In this document: positions 40,198-48,297 of the stretch, piece by piece | How positions within the stretch are numbered: the first letter of the stretch is position 1 | Layout: every line of letters begins with the position of its first letter | Assembly: GCA_965601455.1 (NCBI GenBank) | Contig: OZ271831.1 | Coordinates: 2,790,001-2,854,000 of the forward strand | Length of the DNA: 64,000 nucleotides | Reading direction: 5' to 3' | Source: JANQEU01 sp965601455 | Lineage (GTDB): Bacteria > Bacteroidota > Bacteroidia > Cytophagales > Cyclobacteriaceae | Notes under the pieces: generated by a model | What the model saw: only the letters and a program-made list of their open reading frames with translations | Database searches by the model: none | Told to the model about the DNA's origin: nothing | Translations under genes and position numbers: made by a program

Positions 40198-40803
40198 TTG
40201 GATTCCTATCTAAATATCTTTCAAAGATTTGTCCCAGCGCAGGCTGCTCATTATTGCCTGAAACTTTACGAGCATTTTGGTTTTGAGTTTAAAATCAAAA
40301 AAGCCAGGCAAACAAAATTTGGTGATTACAAGTACGATCCTTCCACCAGGAAGCACATCATCTCAATCAATAATGACCTTAATGCATACGCTTTCTTGAT
40401 TACCTATCTTCATGAAGTAGCTCACCTTGTTACTTTCAACGAATATAAAAACAGGGTCAACCCTCACGGAAGGGAATGGAAAGAGAATTTTCGAAAGATC
40501 GCTCAACCGGTTTTGAACGAGGAGATATTTGAACCCCCAGTGCTTCTTTCGCTTAAGAAGTACCTAAAAAATCCTAAGGCTTCCAGTTGCAGCGATCCAA
40601 TACTTTACCAGGTCTTAAGTCAATACGATCAACCCAATGGCAAAATATTCTTAAAAGACCTGGGCCCCGGTGACGAATTTGAATTTAATGGTCGTACATT
40701 TAGGTATATCAGTAAAAGAAGGACAAGGATGGAAGTGAAAGAAATACAAACAGGAAAGAAGTATCTTATACCACAACTGGCTGAAGTAATAAGGACTGGG
40801 TAA
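40198..40803 (+). CDS. SprT-like zinc metalloprotease domain protein
   Basis: A 201-residue protein read from a TTG immediately after the der stop. The SprT-like site is H72-E-x-x-H76 (YLHEVAHLV) with a third ligand His90 in NPHGREWK. The C-terminal part (about 145-200) is a small beta domain (GDEFEFNGRTFRYISKRR) in place of the zinc ribbon seen in SprT/Spartan. Relatives include Spartan, which cuts DNA-protein crosslinks; a bacterial role of that kind is possible but unproven. Translation may be coupled to der. The start codon is uncertain. Confidence 0.8.
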   Translation: MDSYLNIFQRFVPAQAAHYCLKLYEHFGFEFKIKKARQTKFGDYKYDPSTRKHIISINNDLNAYAFLITYLHEVAHLVTFNEYKNRVNPHGREWKENFRKIAQPVLNEEIFEPPVLLSLKKYLKNPKASSCSDPILYQVLSQYDQPNGKIFLKDLGPGDEFEFNGRTFRYISKRRTRMEVKEIQTGKKYLIPQLAEVIRTG

Positions 40804-40828
40804 TATTTTATAACGAATCCAAGAAAAA

Positions 40829-40843
40829 ATGAAATTATTTCAT
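40829..40843. promoter_or_regulatory. 15-bp palindrome upstream of the ParA-like gene
   Basis: ATGAAAT-T-ATTTCAT is a perfect inverted repeat 45 bp upstream of the ATG at 40888, in the 84-bp gap after the SprT-like gene. It could be an operator; ParA proteins often repress their own genes. It may also be chance in AT-rich DNA. Confidence 0.35.
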
Positions 40844-40887
40844 TATATTGAATCTCTCAACCAGTTTCACCACCTGGCCAGCTCGTA

Positions 40888-41691
40888 ATGGCTCATATAA
40901 TTTCAGTTTATAACTTCAAGGGAGGTGTTGGTAAAACCACAAGCGTATATCATTTAGCCTTTAATTGGGCAAGTGCATATAAAATCCTTATCGTTGACTG
41001 TGACCCTCAAAAGAATCTAACTTCTTCACTTCTTAGAAATACGCAAGACAAGCAAACAATTTTCAATTATACTTCTGCATTCCTTCATAATTCTCAACCC
41101 GAGATAAAGCCAGAGGTAGTTAGCCCGAATATACACATCATTCCGGGGGATCATAGGGTGGTCGATTTGGAATCAAATAATCAGTTTATTGAATTTGGAT
41201 TGGGTATTATTCAAAAAATGCTTTTCTCCATCAGCTCTCGATACGATCTGATAATCCTTGACTGTCCCTCCTATTTTGGCAAAACTGTAAAGTATTTCCT
41301 CGGGAACTCAGAGTATCTCTTGATTCCAGCAACACCTGACTCTTTCTCCTTGCGGGGTGTACTTGAACTAATCCGACAGCTAAAAGGCATGGAAAAGGTC
41401 AGGAAACTTCATATTCTAGGCATGTTCTATAATCGTTACCGTGGACACTTCTTACATCATAGAAAAATGAGGGTGTTGGCACGAAGGATTTTCGGCAACA
41501 TGTACATTGACTCACCGATCAGAAACACAGTAAAAATTAGTGAGTCTATCGATAAAAAAGGTTTTTTCGACCAACAGATTGCTGAATCCCACCTTGACAC
41601 TGACTATGAGCGTCTGGGAGTTAAGATCATTGAAAAACTTTTAAAAAGCACATCTGAAGCTTCCGTTACGAAATACTATTCCGCTACCTGA
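40888..41691 (+). CDS. ParA/Soj-type ATPase (orphan)
   Basis: The 267-residue protein has the deviant Walker A K11-G-G-V-G-K-T-T of the ParA/MinD family, a Walker A' DCDPQKN (about 38-44) and Walker B DLIILDCPSYFG. The later region (LRGVLELIRQL and LGMFYNRYRG) is of the Soj type. ParA ATPases bind DNA or membrane and move cargo such as plasmids, chromosomes or protein clusters. No ParB, parS-like array or plasmid gene is present nearby, so this is probably a cargo-positioning orphan and not the chromosomal ParA. It ends 1 bp from the convergent gene at 41692. Confidence 0.88.
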   Translation: MAHIISVYNFKGGVGKTTSVYHLAFNWASAYKILIVDCDPQKNLTSSLLRNTQDKQTIFNYTSAFLHNSQPEIKPEVVSPNIHIIPGDHRVVDLESNNQFIEFGLGIIQKMLFSISSRYDLIILDCPSYFGKTVKYFLGNSEYLLIPATPDSFSLRGVLELIRQLKGMEKVRKLHILGMFYNRYRGHFLHHRKMRVLARRIFGNMYIDSPIRNTVKISESIDKKGFFDQQIAESHLDTDYERLGVKIIEKLLKSTSEASVTKYYSAT

Positions 41692-42279
41692 TTAACCAAT
41701 CCTTCTGCGAACTAATTGGTTAGTAAATAGGTAAAGCTTGGGAGGATTCATGGTTCTCCAGTTCAGTAGGTCCAATTCCCCACCAAAATTTAGATAGCTA
41801 TCGATGTTGTACTGACGCATCTCCGATTGAACAAAGTCCCGGAAACCAATACCCACTATCCAGCCATCGTCAATCTCATCGAACCATTCTTCATAGTAGC
41901 AATCATCGCTACCGTGAAAATTCATTACGTTCTCGCCGACTAATATGAATTTATCAATACCTTCTCCGATAAAATGTTCTATGATATTTCGTTTTAAGTG
42001 CATGATGTCGTTGTTGATAGCATCATTCCACTCGCCAATAAGCTCAAAGATCACATAACCTTCATCATATTCAGCAAAGAGCACCTTCATGTAGAGGGTT
42101 TCCGAACCCATGAAGTCCCAACCCGGGTCTATGTAATACCCGTAAATATTTTCGGAGTATAAGTCATAGTTGTATTCTTTCCCATGAAACGGGGAACGTT
42201 CGTCCATACTTGAATCGTAATACTCCAACCAACGATAATAAGGCTCGATCTCGTGCATAACATCAACTTCACTTATCAA
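41692..42279 (-). CDS. Acidic protein of unknown function
   Basis: I do not recognise this 195-residue protein. It is highly acidic and rich in Tyr and Trp (for example SDDCYYEEWFDEIDDGWIVGIG), with no signal peptide or membrane helix. The start at 42279 (M1) or the internal Met8 (MHEIEPYYRWLEYYDSS) are both possible. The gene lies tail-to-tail with the ParA-like gene (1-bp gap) and downstream of the TonB receptor terminator. Confidence 0.65.
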   Translation of the reverse strand: MISEVDVMHEIEPYYRWLEYYDSSMDERSPFHGKEYNYDLYSENIYGYYIDPGWDFMGSETLYMKVLFAEYDEGYVIFELIGEWNDAINNDIMHLKRNIIEHFIGEGIDKFILVGENVMNFHGSDDCYYEEWFDEIDDGWIVGIGFRDFVQSEMRQYNIDSYLNFGGELDLLNWRTMNPPKLYLFTNQLVRRRIG

Positions 42280-42289
42280 AGAAAATGAA

Positions 42290-42315
42290 AAAAGCCCATC
42301 CTTCGATGGGCTTTT
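42290..42315 (-). terminator. Terminator after the TonB-dependent receptor gene
   Basis: AAAAGCCCATC (42290-42300) and GATGGGCTTTT (42305-42315) form a perfect 11-bp stem with a 4-nt loop. On the minus strand the stem is followed by a T-run. It ends the transcript of the receptor gene that stops at 42338. Confidence 0.88.
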
Positions 42316-42337
42316 GGATATGTTTTAATTTCTGGAC

Positions 42338-45300
42338 TTAGTTGAAAGAATATCTGACACCAAATCTCATTCTCCATCTTGAATTCAGGTTCGCGATACC
42401 AAATCGATCATCACCCAAATCAGGTTCTGTAAATGTGAATGTTGGAGTGGTACCATCTGCATCGTAACCTTCGAAATTCAGGATGTTATAGTCAAATGGA
42501 TTGGAATAAATCACACCCCATTCCGAATTCAGTAAGTTGGCAAAATTGAAAATATCTAAAGAGAACTGTAGTCTTTGCTCCTTATTCCCTGTCTGGAAAG
42601 CAACATCCTGTGCCAACCTGAAATCGAGTTGGTTGATGAATGGAGCTCTCGCTGCATTTCGTTCAGCATACTGTCCTCTTCGTGTAGATAGGTATTCATC
42701 TTCCTCAATGAAAGTATCAAGGGCTTCCCACTGTTGTGCTGCCGATTCATCATCTGTGGCAACAAGGACAATATCATTTTGATTTTCAGGAACGTATATT
42801 AGACTCCTTGTCCTACTGGTACTACCTCTTTCACCATTGATGTTTCTTGAGTCACCGGAACCACGTCCATAAACATATGAAAATGGTTGTCCAGATTCAC
42901 CATTATAGAAAAGGCTTACACTTGTATTGTATCTGCCATTACCGGTCCAATCCTGAATGTGGTTCAATGATAGGATAATCCTATGGCCAATTGAAAAGTC
43001 CGTTCTTGCTAATTCAGGATTGTTACGTCCGTCTGTTGTAAAGGCTCCTCTCCATTGAGATGAATTCTGAGAGCTGGTACCTTCGAACAATGAGAATCCA
43101 TCACCGTAAGTATAAGCAGCAGATGCACTGAGTCCAAAGTCAAATCTCTTCTGAACCTGTCCAGTAAAGGTGTAGGTATACCCTTCATTCGTATTACTGG
43201 CTAAATAAATGGCACTATACCTACTGTCTATACTCTCTCCAACGAATACAGGTCGATTATCCGTATTGCTTGACCCATTCGTCCAATTGAAATCCAGCTC
43301 CTCGCTACTGTTGATGCTTTTGTAGTTGATATTGTTGATCGTCTTAGTGAAAATTCCCTCGACTGTAGCCAACCATCCGTCCCCGAATACTTTATCAACA
43401 GCCAAATTCGTCCGGAAGATTTGAGGGAACTTGAAATCTTCAACAAACAAATCAACTTGGCCTTGCGGAGTTGATAATTCAGGATTGGTGTACTGATTAT
43501 CAACATCTCCAATAAACTGAATTGGAAAACTAACATCAAAATTGTTGAAGCCACCAATTGCAATACCATTATTTGTAAACATACCACCAGGCCAAACAAA
43601 TGGCACCCTACTGGTGAATAGTCCAAGACCACCTCTTACCACAGTTGTTTTATCTCCATTTAAATCATAATTAAAACCAAGCCTTGGAGACCACATCAAC
43701 TGTCCTGAGGGAGATGATCCTCCTTCTACGCCATCTACATCAAAGTACCCTGCAGAATCAATTCTTGTAAGCGTGACTGAATTAAAGTCATTTGCAACCT
43801 CAGGATCTGATGTAATGATTGGAACATCCAAACGAATACCTGCTGTCAAGGTCAATTTGTCATTGACCTGGAATTCATCCTGTACATAAAATCCTAATTG
43901 CATGGCATTGAACTCAGCTGCAGCTGCAGATCCGTCACCGGTAATATCATCTACTAAAGAATAAGACCTGGTGTAGAAACCGGGAGCGTCGTTGTTGTAG
44001 AAGTCTGCAGGAGAATCATAGTCATAGAATCCGAAATTCTGACGTATAAACAGGTTGTAAAAACTAATGAATTCGTTGTGTGTACCTAAGGTAATTGTGT
44101 GTTTACCACGGTAAATATTGAAGTTATTGGTAATGGTGAATACATCCTGATCCAATTGGTTGGCAGTAGAGAATGGTTCACTACCAAATTCAATTTCCGC
44201 TCCATTTCCATCACCAATAACAACTGCTGGGAAGTTCTGACCAATAGGATCTCTGTCGTCCCTTACATTAGTATACCCTACAATCAATTTATTGGAATAC
44301 TCTGTTCCAAACATGGAATTCAACTCCAATACAGTTGAATTAGTGATTGAAGGAAATGATACTCCATTATTTGCAAAATTGATAGCTGAACGTCCTGAAC
44401 CGTTGCGGTTGGTCTGCAGGATATTGTTGTAATTATGTCGGAACATTAGCTTATGATTTTTGCTGATGTTCCAGTCCAGCTTTAAGAACAATCTTGAAGC
44501 TTCAAGTTCATCCTCTTTATCACCAAAATCTCCAGCATCGTAATCGTATTGGCTTTGAAGATAATCCTGCAACACACGTATGGAATCAATAGACGAGTTT
44601 CCGACATAATCTCCCTCTTCGAAAGGTATTGGCGTGGTTTCTCTTTGCAATTCTGCATTAACAAAGAAGAATAGTTTGTCTTTGATTATTGGACCTCCAA
44701 GGTTTATTCCAGTGAAATTTGTACTGAACTCGTCTACTCTTTCTCTATCACCATCTGCTCTATCCGCAAGAACACTGTTAGTTTTTCCAACTAGTGACTC
44801 ATTTTGGTTGAAAAAATACACTCCGCCTTCTAAATTATTGGAACCGCTTTTGGTTACGGCATTAATACCACCACCAGCAAATCCACCATAACTCACGTCA
44901 TAAGGCGAAATCACGACCTGGATCTGTTCGATTGCATCAATACTTATTGGAGGGGCGCCCGTCTGTCCACCATTTGTTCCATTTGCTGCCAGGCCAAATA
45001 CATCATTATTTACTGCCCCATCGAAATAAATCGCATTGTATCTATTGTTCGTATTCGCAATCGAGAATCCACCACCGAAGGATTGTTTGGCCTGTGGAGT
45101 CAATCTTGTGAAATCATTCAAATCTCTATTCAGGGTAGGCATCGACTCGATATTCTCCTTGGAGATAGACGTGGCAGCGCCTGAAACATCACCCCCAATT
45201 TGATTTGCACTAGCGGTTACAATCAATGCTTCAAGCTCAGTTGCTGATTCATCAAGGTCAGCGTTTAATCTGAATGATTCACCCAATCTCAGATAAAGTC

Positions 45301-45580
45301 CTTCATTTACCTTATCTGAATAGCCAACAAAGGAAATGATCACTTTGTATGGTCCACCAATCCTCATGTTAGGGATTCGGTAAAGCCCATCTAAATTGGT
45401 AACAGAACCATATTCTGAACCTGAGGGTTGGTGAATTGCTATAACCGTAGCACCCGGCAATGGCTCACCGTTTTGATCTAATACCTTTCCATTCATGGCG
45501 GAGGTAGTCGAGCCCTGAGCAAATACATGCGCGGTACCAACTAGTACCATAGCGAAAATTAGTAGTAAGTGTTTTTTCAT
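42338..45580 (-). CDS. TonB-dependent receptor, Oar-like, with carboxypeptidase-regulatory N-domain
   Basis: A 1080-residue outer-membrane protein: signal peptide (MKKHLLLIFAMVLVGTAHVFAQ), then a CarboxypepD_reg-like domain (about 29-112; NGKVLDQNGEPLPGATVIAI and GLYRIPNMRIGGPYKVIISF), a TonB plug (about 120-250; GGDVSGAATSISKENIESMP and YGGFAGGGINAVTKSGSN) and a 22-strand barrel to the C-terminus (WRMRFGVRYSFN). The family (Oar/OmpA-related TonB receptors) takes up or secretes large substrates; the cargo is not evident and no SusD-like partner is adjacent. It has its own promoter (TAGTTTTG, 45607-45614) and terminator. Confidence 0.93.
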   Translation of the reverse strand: MKKHLLLIFAMVLVGTAHVFAQGSTTSAMNGKVLDQNGEPLPGATVIAIHQPSGSEYGSVTNLDGLYRIPNMRIGGPYKVIISFVGYSDKVNEGLYLRLGESFRLNADLDESATELEALIVTASANQIGGDVSGAATSISKENIESMPTLNRDLNDFTRLTPQAKQSFGGGFSIANTNNRYNAIYFDGAVNNDVFGLAANGTNGGQTGAPPISIDAIEQIQVVISPYDVSYGGFAGGGINAVTKSGSNNLEGGVYFFNQNESLVGKTNSVLADRADGDRERVDEFSTNFTGINLGGPIIKDKLFFFVNAELQRETTPIPFEEGDYVGNSSIDSIRVLQDYLQSQYDYDAGDFGDKEDELEASRLFLKLDWNISKNHKLMFRHNYNNILQTNRNGSGRSAINFANNGVSFPSITNSTVLELNSMFGTEYSNKLIVGYTNVRDDRDPIGQNFPAVVIGDGNGAEIEFGSEPFSTANQLDQDVFTITNNFNIYRGKHTITLGTHNEFISFYNLFIRQNFGFYDYDSPADFYNNDAPGFYTRSYSLVDDITGDGSAAAAEFNAMQLGFYVQDEFQVNDKLTLTAGIRLDVPIITSDPEVANDFNSVTLTRIDSAGYFDVDGVEGGSSPSGQLMWSPRLGFNYDLNGDKTTVVRGGLGLFTSRVPFVWPGGMFTNNGIAIGGFNNFDVSFPIQFIGDVDNQYTNPELSTPQGQVDLFVEDFKFPQIFRTNLAVDKVFGDGWLATVEGIFTKTINNINYKSINSSEELDFNWTNGSSNTDNRPVFVGESIDSRYSAIYLASNTNEGYTYTFTGQVQKRFDFGLSASAAYTYGDGFSLFEGTSSQNSSQWRGAFTTDGRNNPELARTDFSIGHRIILSLNHIQDWTGNGRYNTSVSLFYNGESGQPFSYVYGRGSGDSRNINGERGSTSRTRSLIYVPENQNDIVLVATDDESAAQQWEALDTFIEEDEYLSTRRGQYAERNAARAPFINQLDFRLAQDVAFQTGNKEQRLQFSLDIFNFANLLNSEWGVIYSNPFDYNILNFEGYDADGTTPTFTFTEPDLGDDRFGIANLNSRWRMRFGVRYSFN

Positions 45581-45606
45581 TTTTACTTTCTAAAGGTTTG
45601 ATTCGG

Positions 45607-45614
45607 CAAAACTA
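45607..45614 (-). promoter_or_regulatory. Putative -7 element of the TonB receptor gene
   Basis: CAAAACTA on the plus strand is TAGTTTTG on the minus strand, an exact TAnnTTTG match 27 bp before the ATG. The nearest TTG lies 15 nt upstream, closer than the usual 17-23, so the promoter call is tentative. Confidence 0.4.
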
Positions 45615-45814
45615 GATTGCTTAGATGCACAACTAGTTTTTTCATTGTGAAGTTTAGGTCAATTATCTTTCGGTTTATTAACAATTCTTAATCTAATTGT
45701 AAACACTGAACTAATGAACAGTTGGAACAGTTTTTATGGATTTTTTAAAGAGAAAGTAAGCCATAAGAATTGCAGAATTGTCTTTTATCAAGATGGTTTT
45801 TCACAATGCCAACT

Positions 45815-46621
45815 CTACTGGTTTCCAACATTCTCAATAACCTTTCTGACAGACCCATATTTTTCTAAATAACTTATTGCCCTATTTTCGTCGACACCAA
45901 GCTCGTCCATAACCATTCTTACTCCCCTATTTACCAACTTCTCATTGGAAAGTTGCATATCCACCATTCGGTTCCCCTTTACTCTACCTAAGCGAATCAT
46001 TGTAATGGTAGATATCAAATTCAAAACCATTTTTTGTGCAGATCCTGATTTTAGTCGTGTACTTCCTGTGACGAATTCCGGACCAACAACCACCTCAATT
46101 GGAAACTCAACTTCCTTGGCCAGCTTAGTCTCCTTATTGCATGTTATACAACCTGTGAGTAATCCATTTCTCCGGGCCTCCTGTACTCCACCAATTACAT
46201 ATGGTGTTCTTCCCGAGGCTGCTAGACCTATGACCGTATCGTTTGGTTTCGGATCATACTTGGAGAGGTCGTTCCATGCCTGCTCTGTGTCATCCTCTGC
46301 GAATTCTACCGCCTTACGAATGGCTGTATCGCCACCGGCAATAAGGCCGATCACCAAATTATGATCTACCCCAAAGGTTGGAGGACATTCCGAAGCATCA
46401 AGAATCCCAAGGCGCCCACTTGTTCCGGCACCAATGTAGAATAGTCTTCCACCCTTCTGCATCCTAGAAACCACCTGGACTATAAGCTTTTCAATTGATC
46501 CCAGCTCTTTCTCAACAGCTAATGCTACTCGCTGGTCCTCTGCATTCATATGTGAAAGAAGAGTTGATACTGGGGTGCTCTCGAGATTATCGTAGTGTGA
46601 TGATGATTCGGTTGTAGACAC
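45815..46621 (-). CDS. murQ: N-acetylmuramic acid 6-phosphate etherase
   Basis: The 268-residue protein has the MurQ SIS-domain signature: Y62-IGAGTSGRLGILDASECPPTFG, with Glu78 as the likely catalytic residue, and VEFAEDDTEQA with Glu109 as the second. The C-terminal part shows NLISTITMIRLGRVKGNRMVD. MurQ removes the lactyl ether from MurNAc-6-phosphate, giving GlcNAc-6-phosphate and D-lactate, in peptidoglycan recycling. It is slightly shorter than the E. coli form (298). It follows the BadF-type kinase gene by 2 bp. Confidence 0.94.
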   Translation of the reverse strand: MSTTESSSHYDNLESTPVSTLLSHMNAEDQRVALAVEKELGSIEKLIVQVVSRMQKGGRLFYIGAGTSGRLGILDASECPPTFGVDHNLVIGLIAGGDTAIRKAVEFAEDDTEQAWNDLSKYDPKPNDTVIGLAASGRTPYVIGGVQEARRNGLLTGCITCNKETKLAKEVEFPIEVVVGPEFVTGSTRLKSGSAQKMVLNLISTITMIRLGRVKGNRMVDMQLSNEKLVNRGVRMVMDELGVDENRAISYLEKYGSVRKVIENVGNQ

Positions 46622-46623
46622 TG

Positions 46624-47445
46624 TTATTCAGGTTGATGGTACAAAGCTAGTCCGGCTATCGGGCTTTCACTTATGATGCCAATAGATAATTTAGAATCTA
46701 TTGCCGCCTGTCTTAAAACTGAGGAGAAATGATAAGCAACAGAACCAGTGTAATGCAAGGGTTCATCGGTGGTTTCTGGAAAGAATACCTCAAAGTGTTT
46801 GAGAAAGGATCGATATATAAGGCTGTAAACCCATTCATCCCCAATGTTCTCATTCAGGAAAGGCAGAAAACTAGCCCAATAGTGCTTTACCCCACTTCCA
46901 TTGTAAGTCTTATCTAATACCTCCTCATAGGAGATTGACGTTGATTCTTCTAGTTTTTTCTTGATTAATGATGGCATTTGCCTTCTCAGGTAAGCGGTGA
47001 GAAACTCCCTTCCAATCCAGGCACCACTTCCCTCGTCTCCCAATAGATAGCCTAAGGGAGGTACATGTACTTCTATATTACGACCGTCGTAATGAGCCAT
47101 ATTCGCACCTGTCCCTAAAACACCAGCCCATCCACGGTTATTGCCACAAAGAGATCTAGCTGCTCCCAACATATCACTGTACCCAAAAACGTCTGCAGTC
47201 GGATACAATTTATTAAAGTCTTCAGCAATTTGCCGGCTATAGGAGGAATGGAAGCCAGCAACATAAAAATGGATCTCTGACAAGTGTCCATCGGTAGGGA
47301 GTTCTGATCCTACACTGGTCAAAAAGTCAGAAAGACGTTTATGTCTTATATTAAATCCACTCGTCCGAAACTGATTGATTTTCTGATCACTATCGATAAA
47401 TCTCCAATCGGTTTTTGACCCACCGGCATCCGCTATCAGGATCAT
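46624..47445 (-). CDS. BadF/BadG-type amino-sugar kinase (MurNAc or GlcNAc)
   Basis: The 273-residue protein begins MILIADAGGSKTDWRF, the phosphate-1 loop of the ASKHA fold, and continues with GTGANMAHYDG and GDEGSGAWIGREF (adenosine and phosphate-2 loops) of the BadF/BadG/BcrA/BcrD group. Members phosphorylate GlcNAc or MurNAc (as MurK of Clostridium). Placed directly before murQ, it probably makes MurNAc-6-phosphate for that enzyme. Its ATG shares one base with the stop of the upstream lipoprotein gene (TAATG). Confidence 0.87.
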   Translation of the reverse strand: MILIADAGGSKTDWRFIDSDQKINQFRTSGFNIRHKRLSDFLTSVGSELPTDGHLSEIHFYVAGFHSSYSRQIAEDFNKLYPTADVFGYSDMLGAARSLCGNNRGWAGVLGTGANMAHYDGRNIEVHVPPLGYLLGDEGSGAWIGREFLTAYLRRQMPSLIKKKLEESTSISYEEVLDKTYNGSGVKHYWASFLPFLNENIGDEWVYSLIYRSFLKHFEVFFPETTDEPLHYTGSVAYHFSSVLRQAAIDSKLSIGIISESPIAGLALYHQPE

Positions 47446-48245
47446 TAGCAGTCCGTGTCCTCAAATTGGTCGTCCCAACAACGATAGTCTTCGTCTTCAA
47501 AGAAACCTGGGTCTTTTATACGTCCAATTTTAGTAACACTATTCCACTCAATCTCAACAAGATTGTCAGTCTCAGTATTATTTATGGTGTAATACGTATC
47601 GTACTCTGAGCTTTCTATTCTTCCATATTCAATATAAGATCCATCCCCAGATTCTCCTGAAATATTTGTATATCGAATCTGTCCTACTTCATCACTTTCC
47701 TTCGACCAGTCGATTTCCAGAAATGCCCCGGGGTTTTCGGGACTATTGTTAAGCGTCCACGCACCTCCCATTCCATCCAACTGAGATTGCCCGGAAAACC
47801 AAAGAAAGTCCTGGAATCCATTCTCCTGAGATATGTACATCTCCCAAAGCACAACAGAACCGTCTACCCTGCCTCGCAATTCGGAGGAATAGGTTCGTCC
47901 CACGAAGTCATAGTCGAAGGTCCAAATGAAAGCCTCCAATTCGCTGTCATAAATAGGTTCAGAATCAACAGAATTTGCAAATGAGGCCACGGGAACAGCA
48001 AGAGTGACAGCAGTTATGACGTTCCAAATTCCTACTTTAAAGGCAGCAACACCCCAATGAGCCTGGCTTTCTTGCCGGTTGGAAACATTGGTTTCGTTGA
48101 AGTCAGAAAAATCCATGATAAATGACTCAACTGGAGGTATTTCAGGGGGAGTCCCAGGGTCATCTTCTTTATCGGAACTACATGATACGAAAATACTGAG
48201 ACCGATTAAGGTCGAAACAAATAAAAGTGAAATAGTCTTTTTCAT
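47445..48245 (-). CDS. Lipoprotein of unknown function
   Basis: A 266-residue lipoprotein (LIGLSIFVSCSSDKEDD, Cys22). After a Pro-rich linker (GTPPEIPPVES) comes a beta-rich domain with alternating strands (WTFDYDFVGRTYSSELRGRV, LWEMYISQENG and GAFLEIDWSKES). It has two Cys residues near the C-terminus (CWDDQFEDTDC). I recognise no family. It is the first gene of a minus-strand unit with the amino-sugar kinase and murQ, so a role at the surface in peptidoglycan-fragment or amino-sugar handling is possible. Confidence 0.7.
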   Translation of the reverse strand: MKKTISLLFVSTLIGLSIFVSCSSDKEDDPGTPPEIPPVESFIMDFSDFNETNVSNRQESQAHWGVAAFKVGIWNVITAVTLAVPVASFANSVDSEPIYDSELEAFIWTFDYDFVGRTYSSELRGRVDGSVVLWEMYISQENGFQDFLWFSGQSQLDGMGGAWTLNNSPENPGAFLEIDWSKESDEVGQIRYTNISGESGDGSYIEYGRIESSEYDTYYTINNTETDNLVEIEWNSVTKIGRIKDPGFFEDEDYRCWDDQFEDTDC

Positions 48246-48297
48246 TGTATTAATGGTTCAATATCCAAAACTTATGGAATCAGGTCCTAGTATATCA

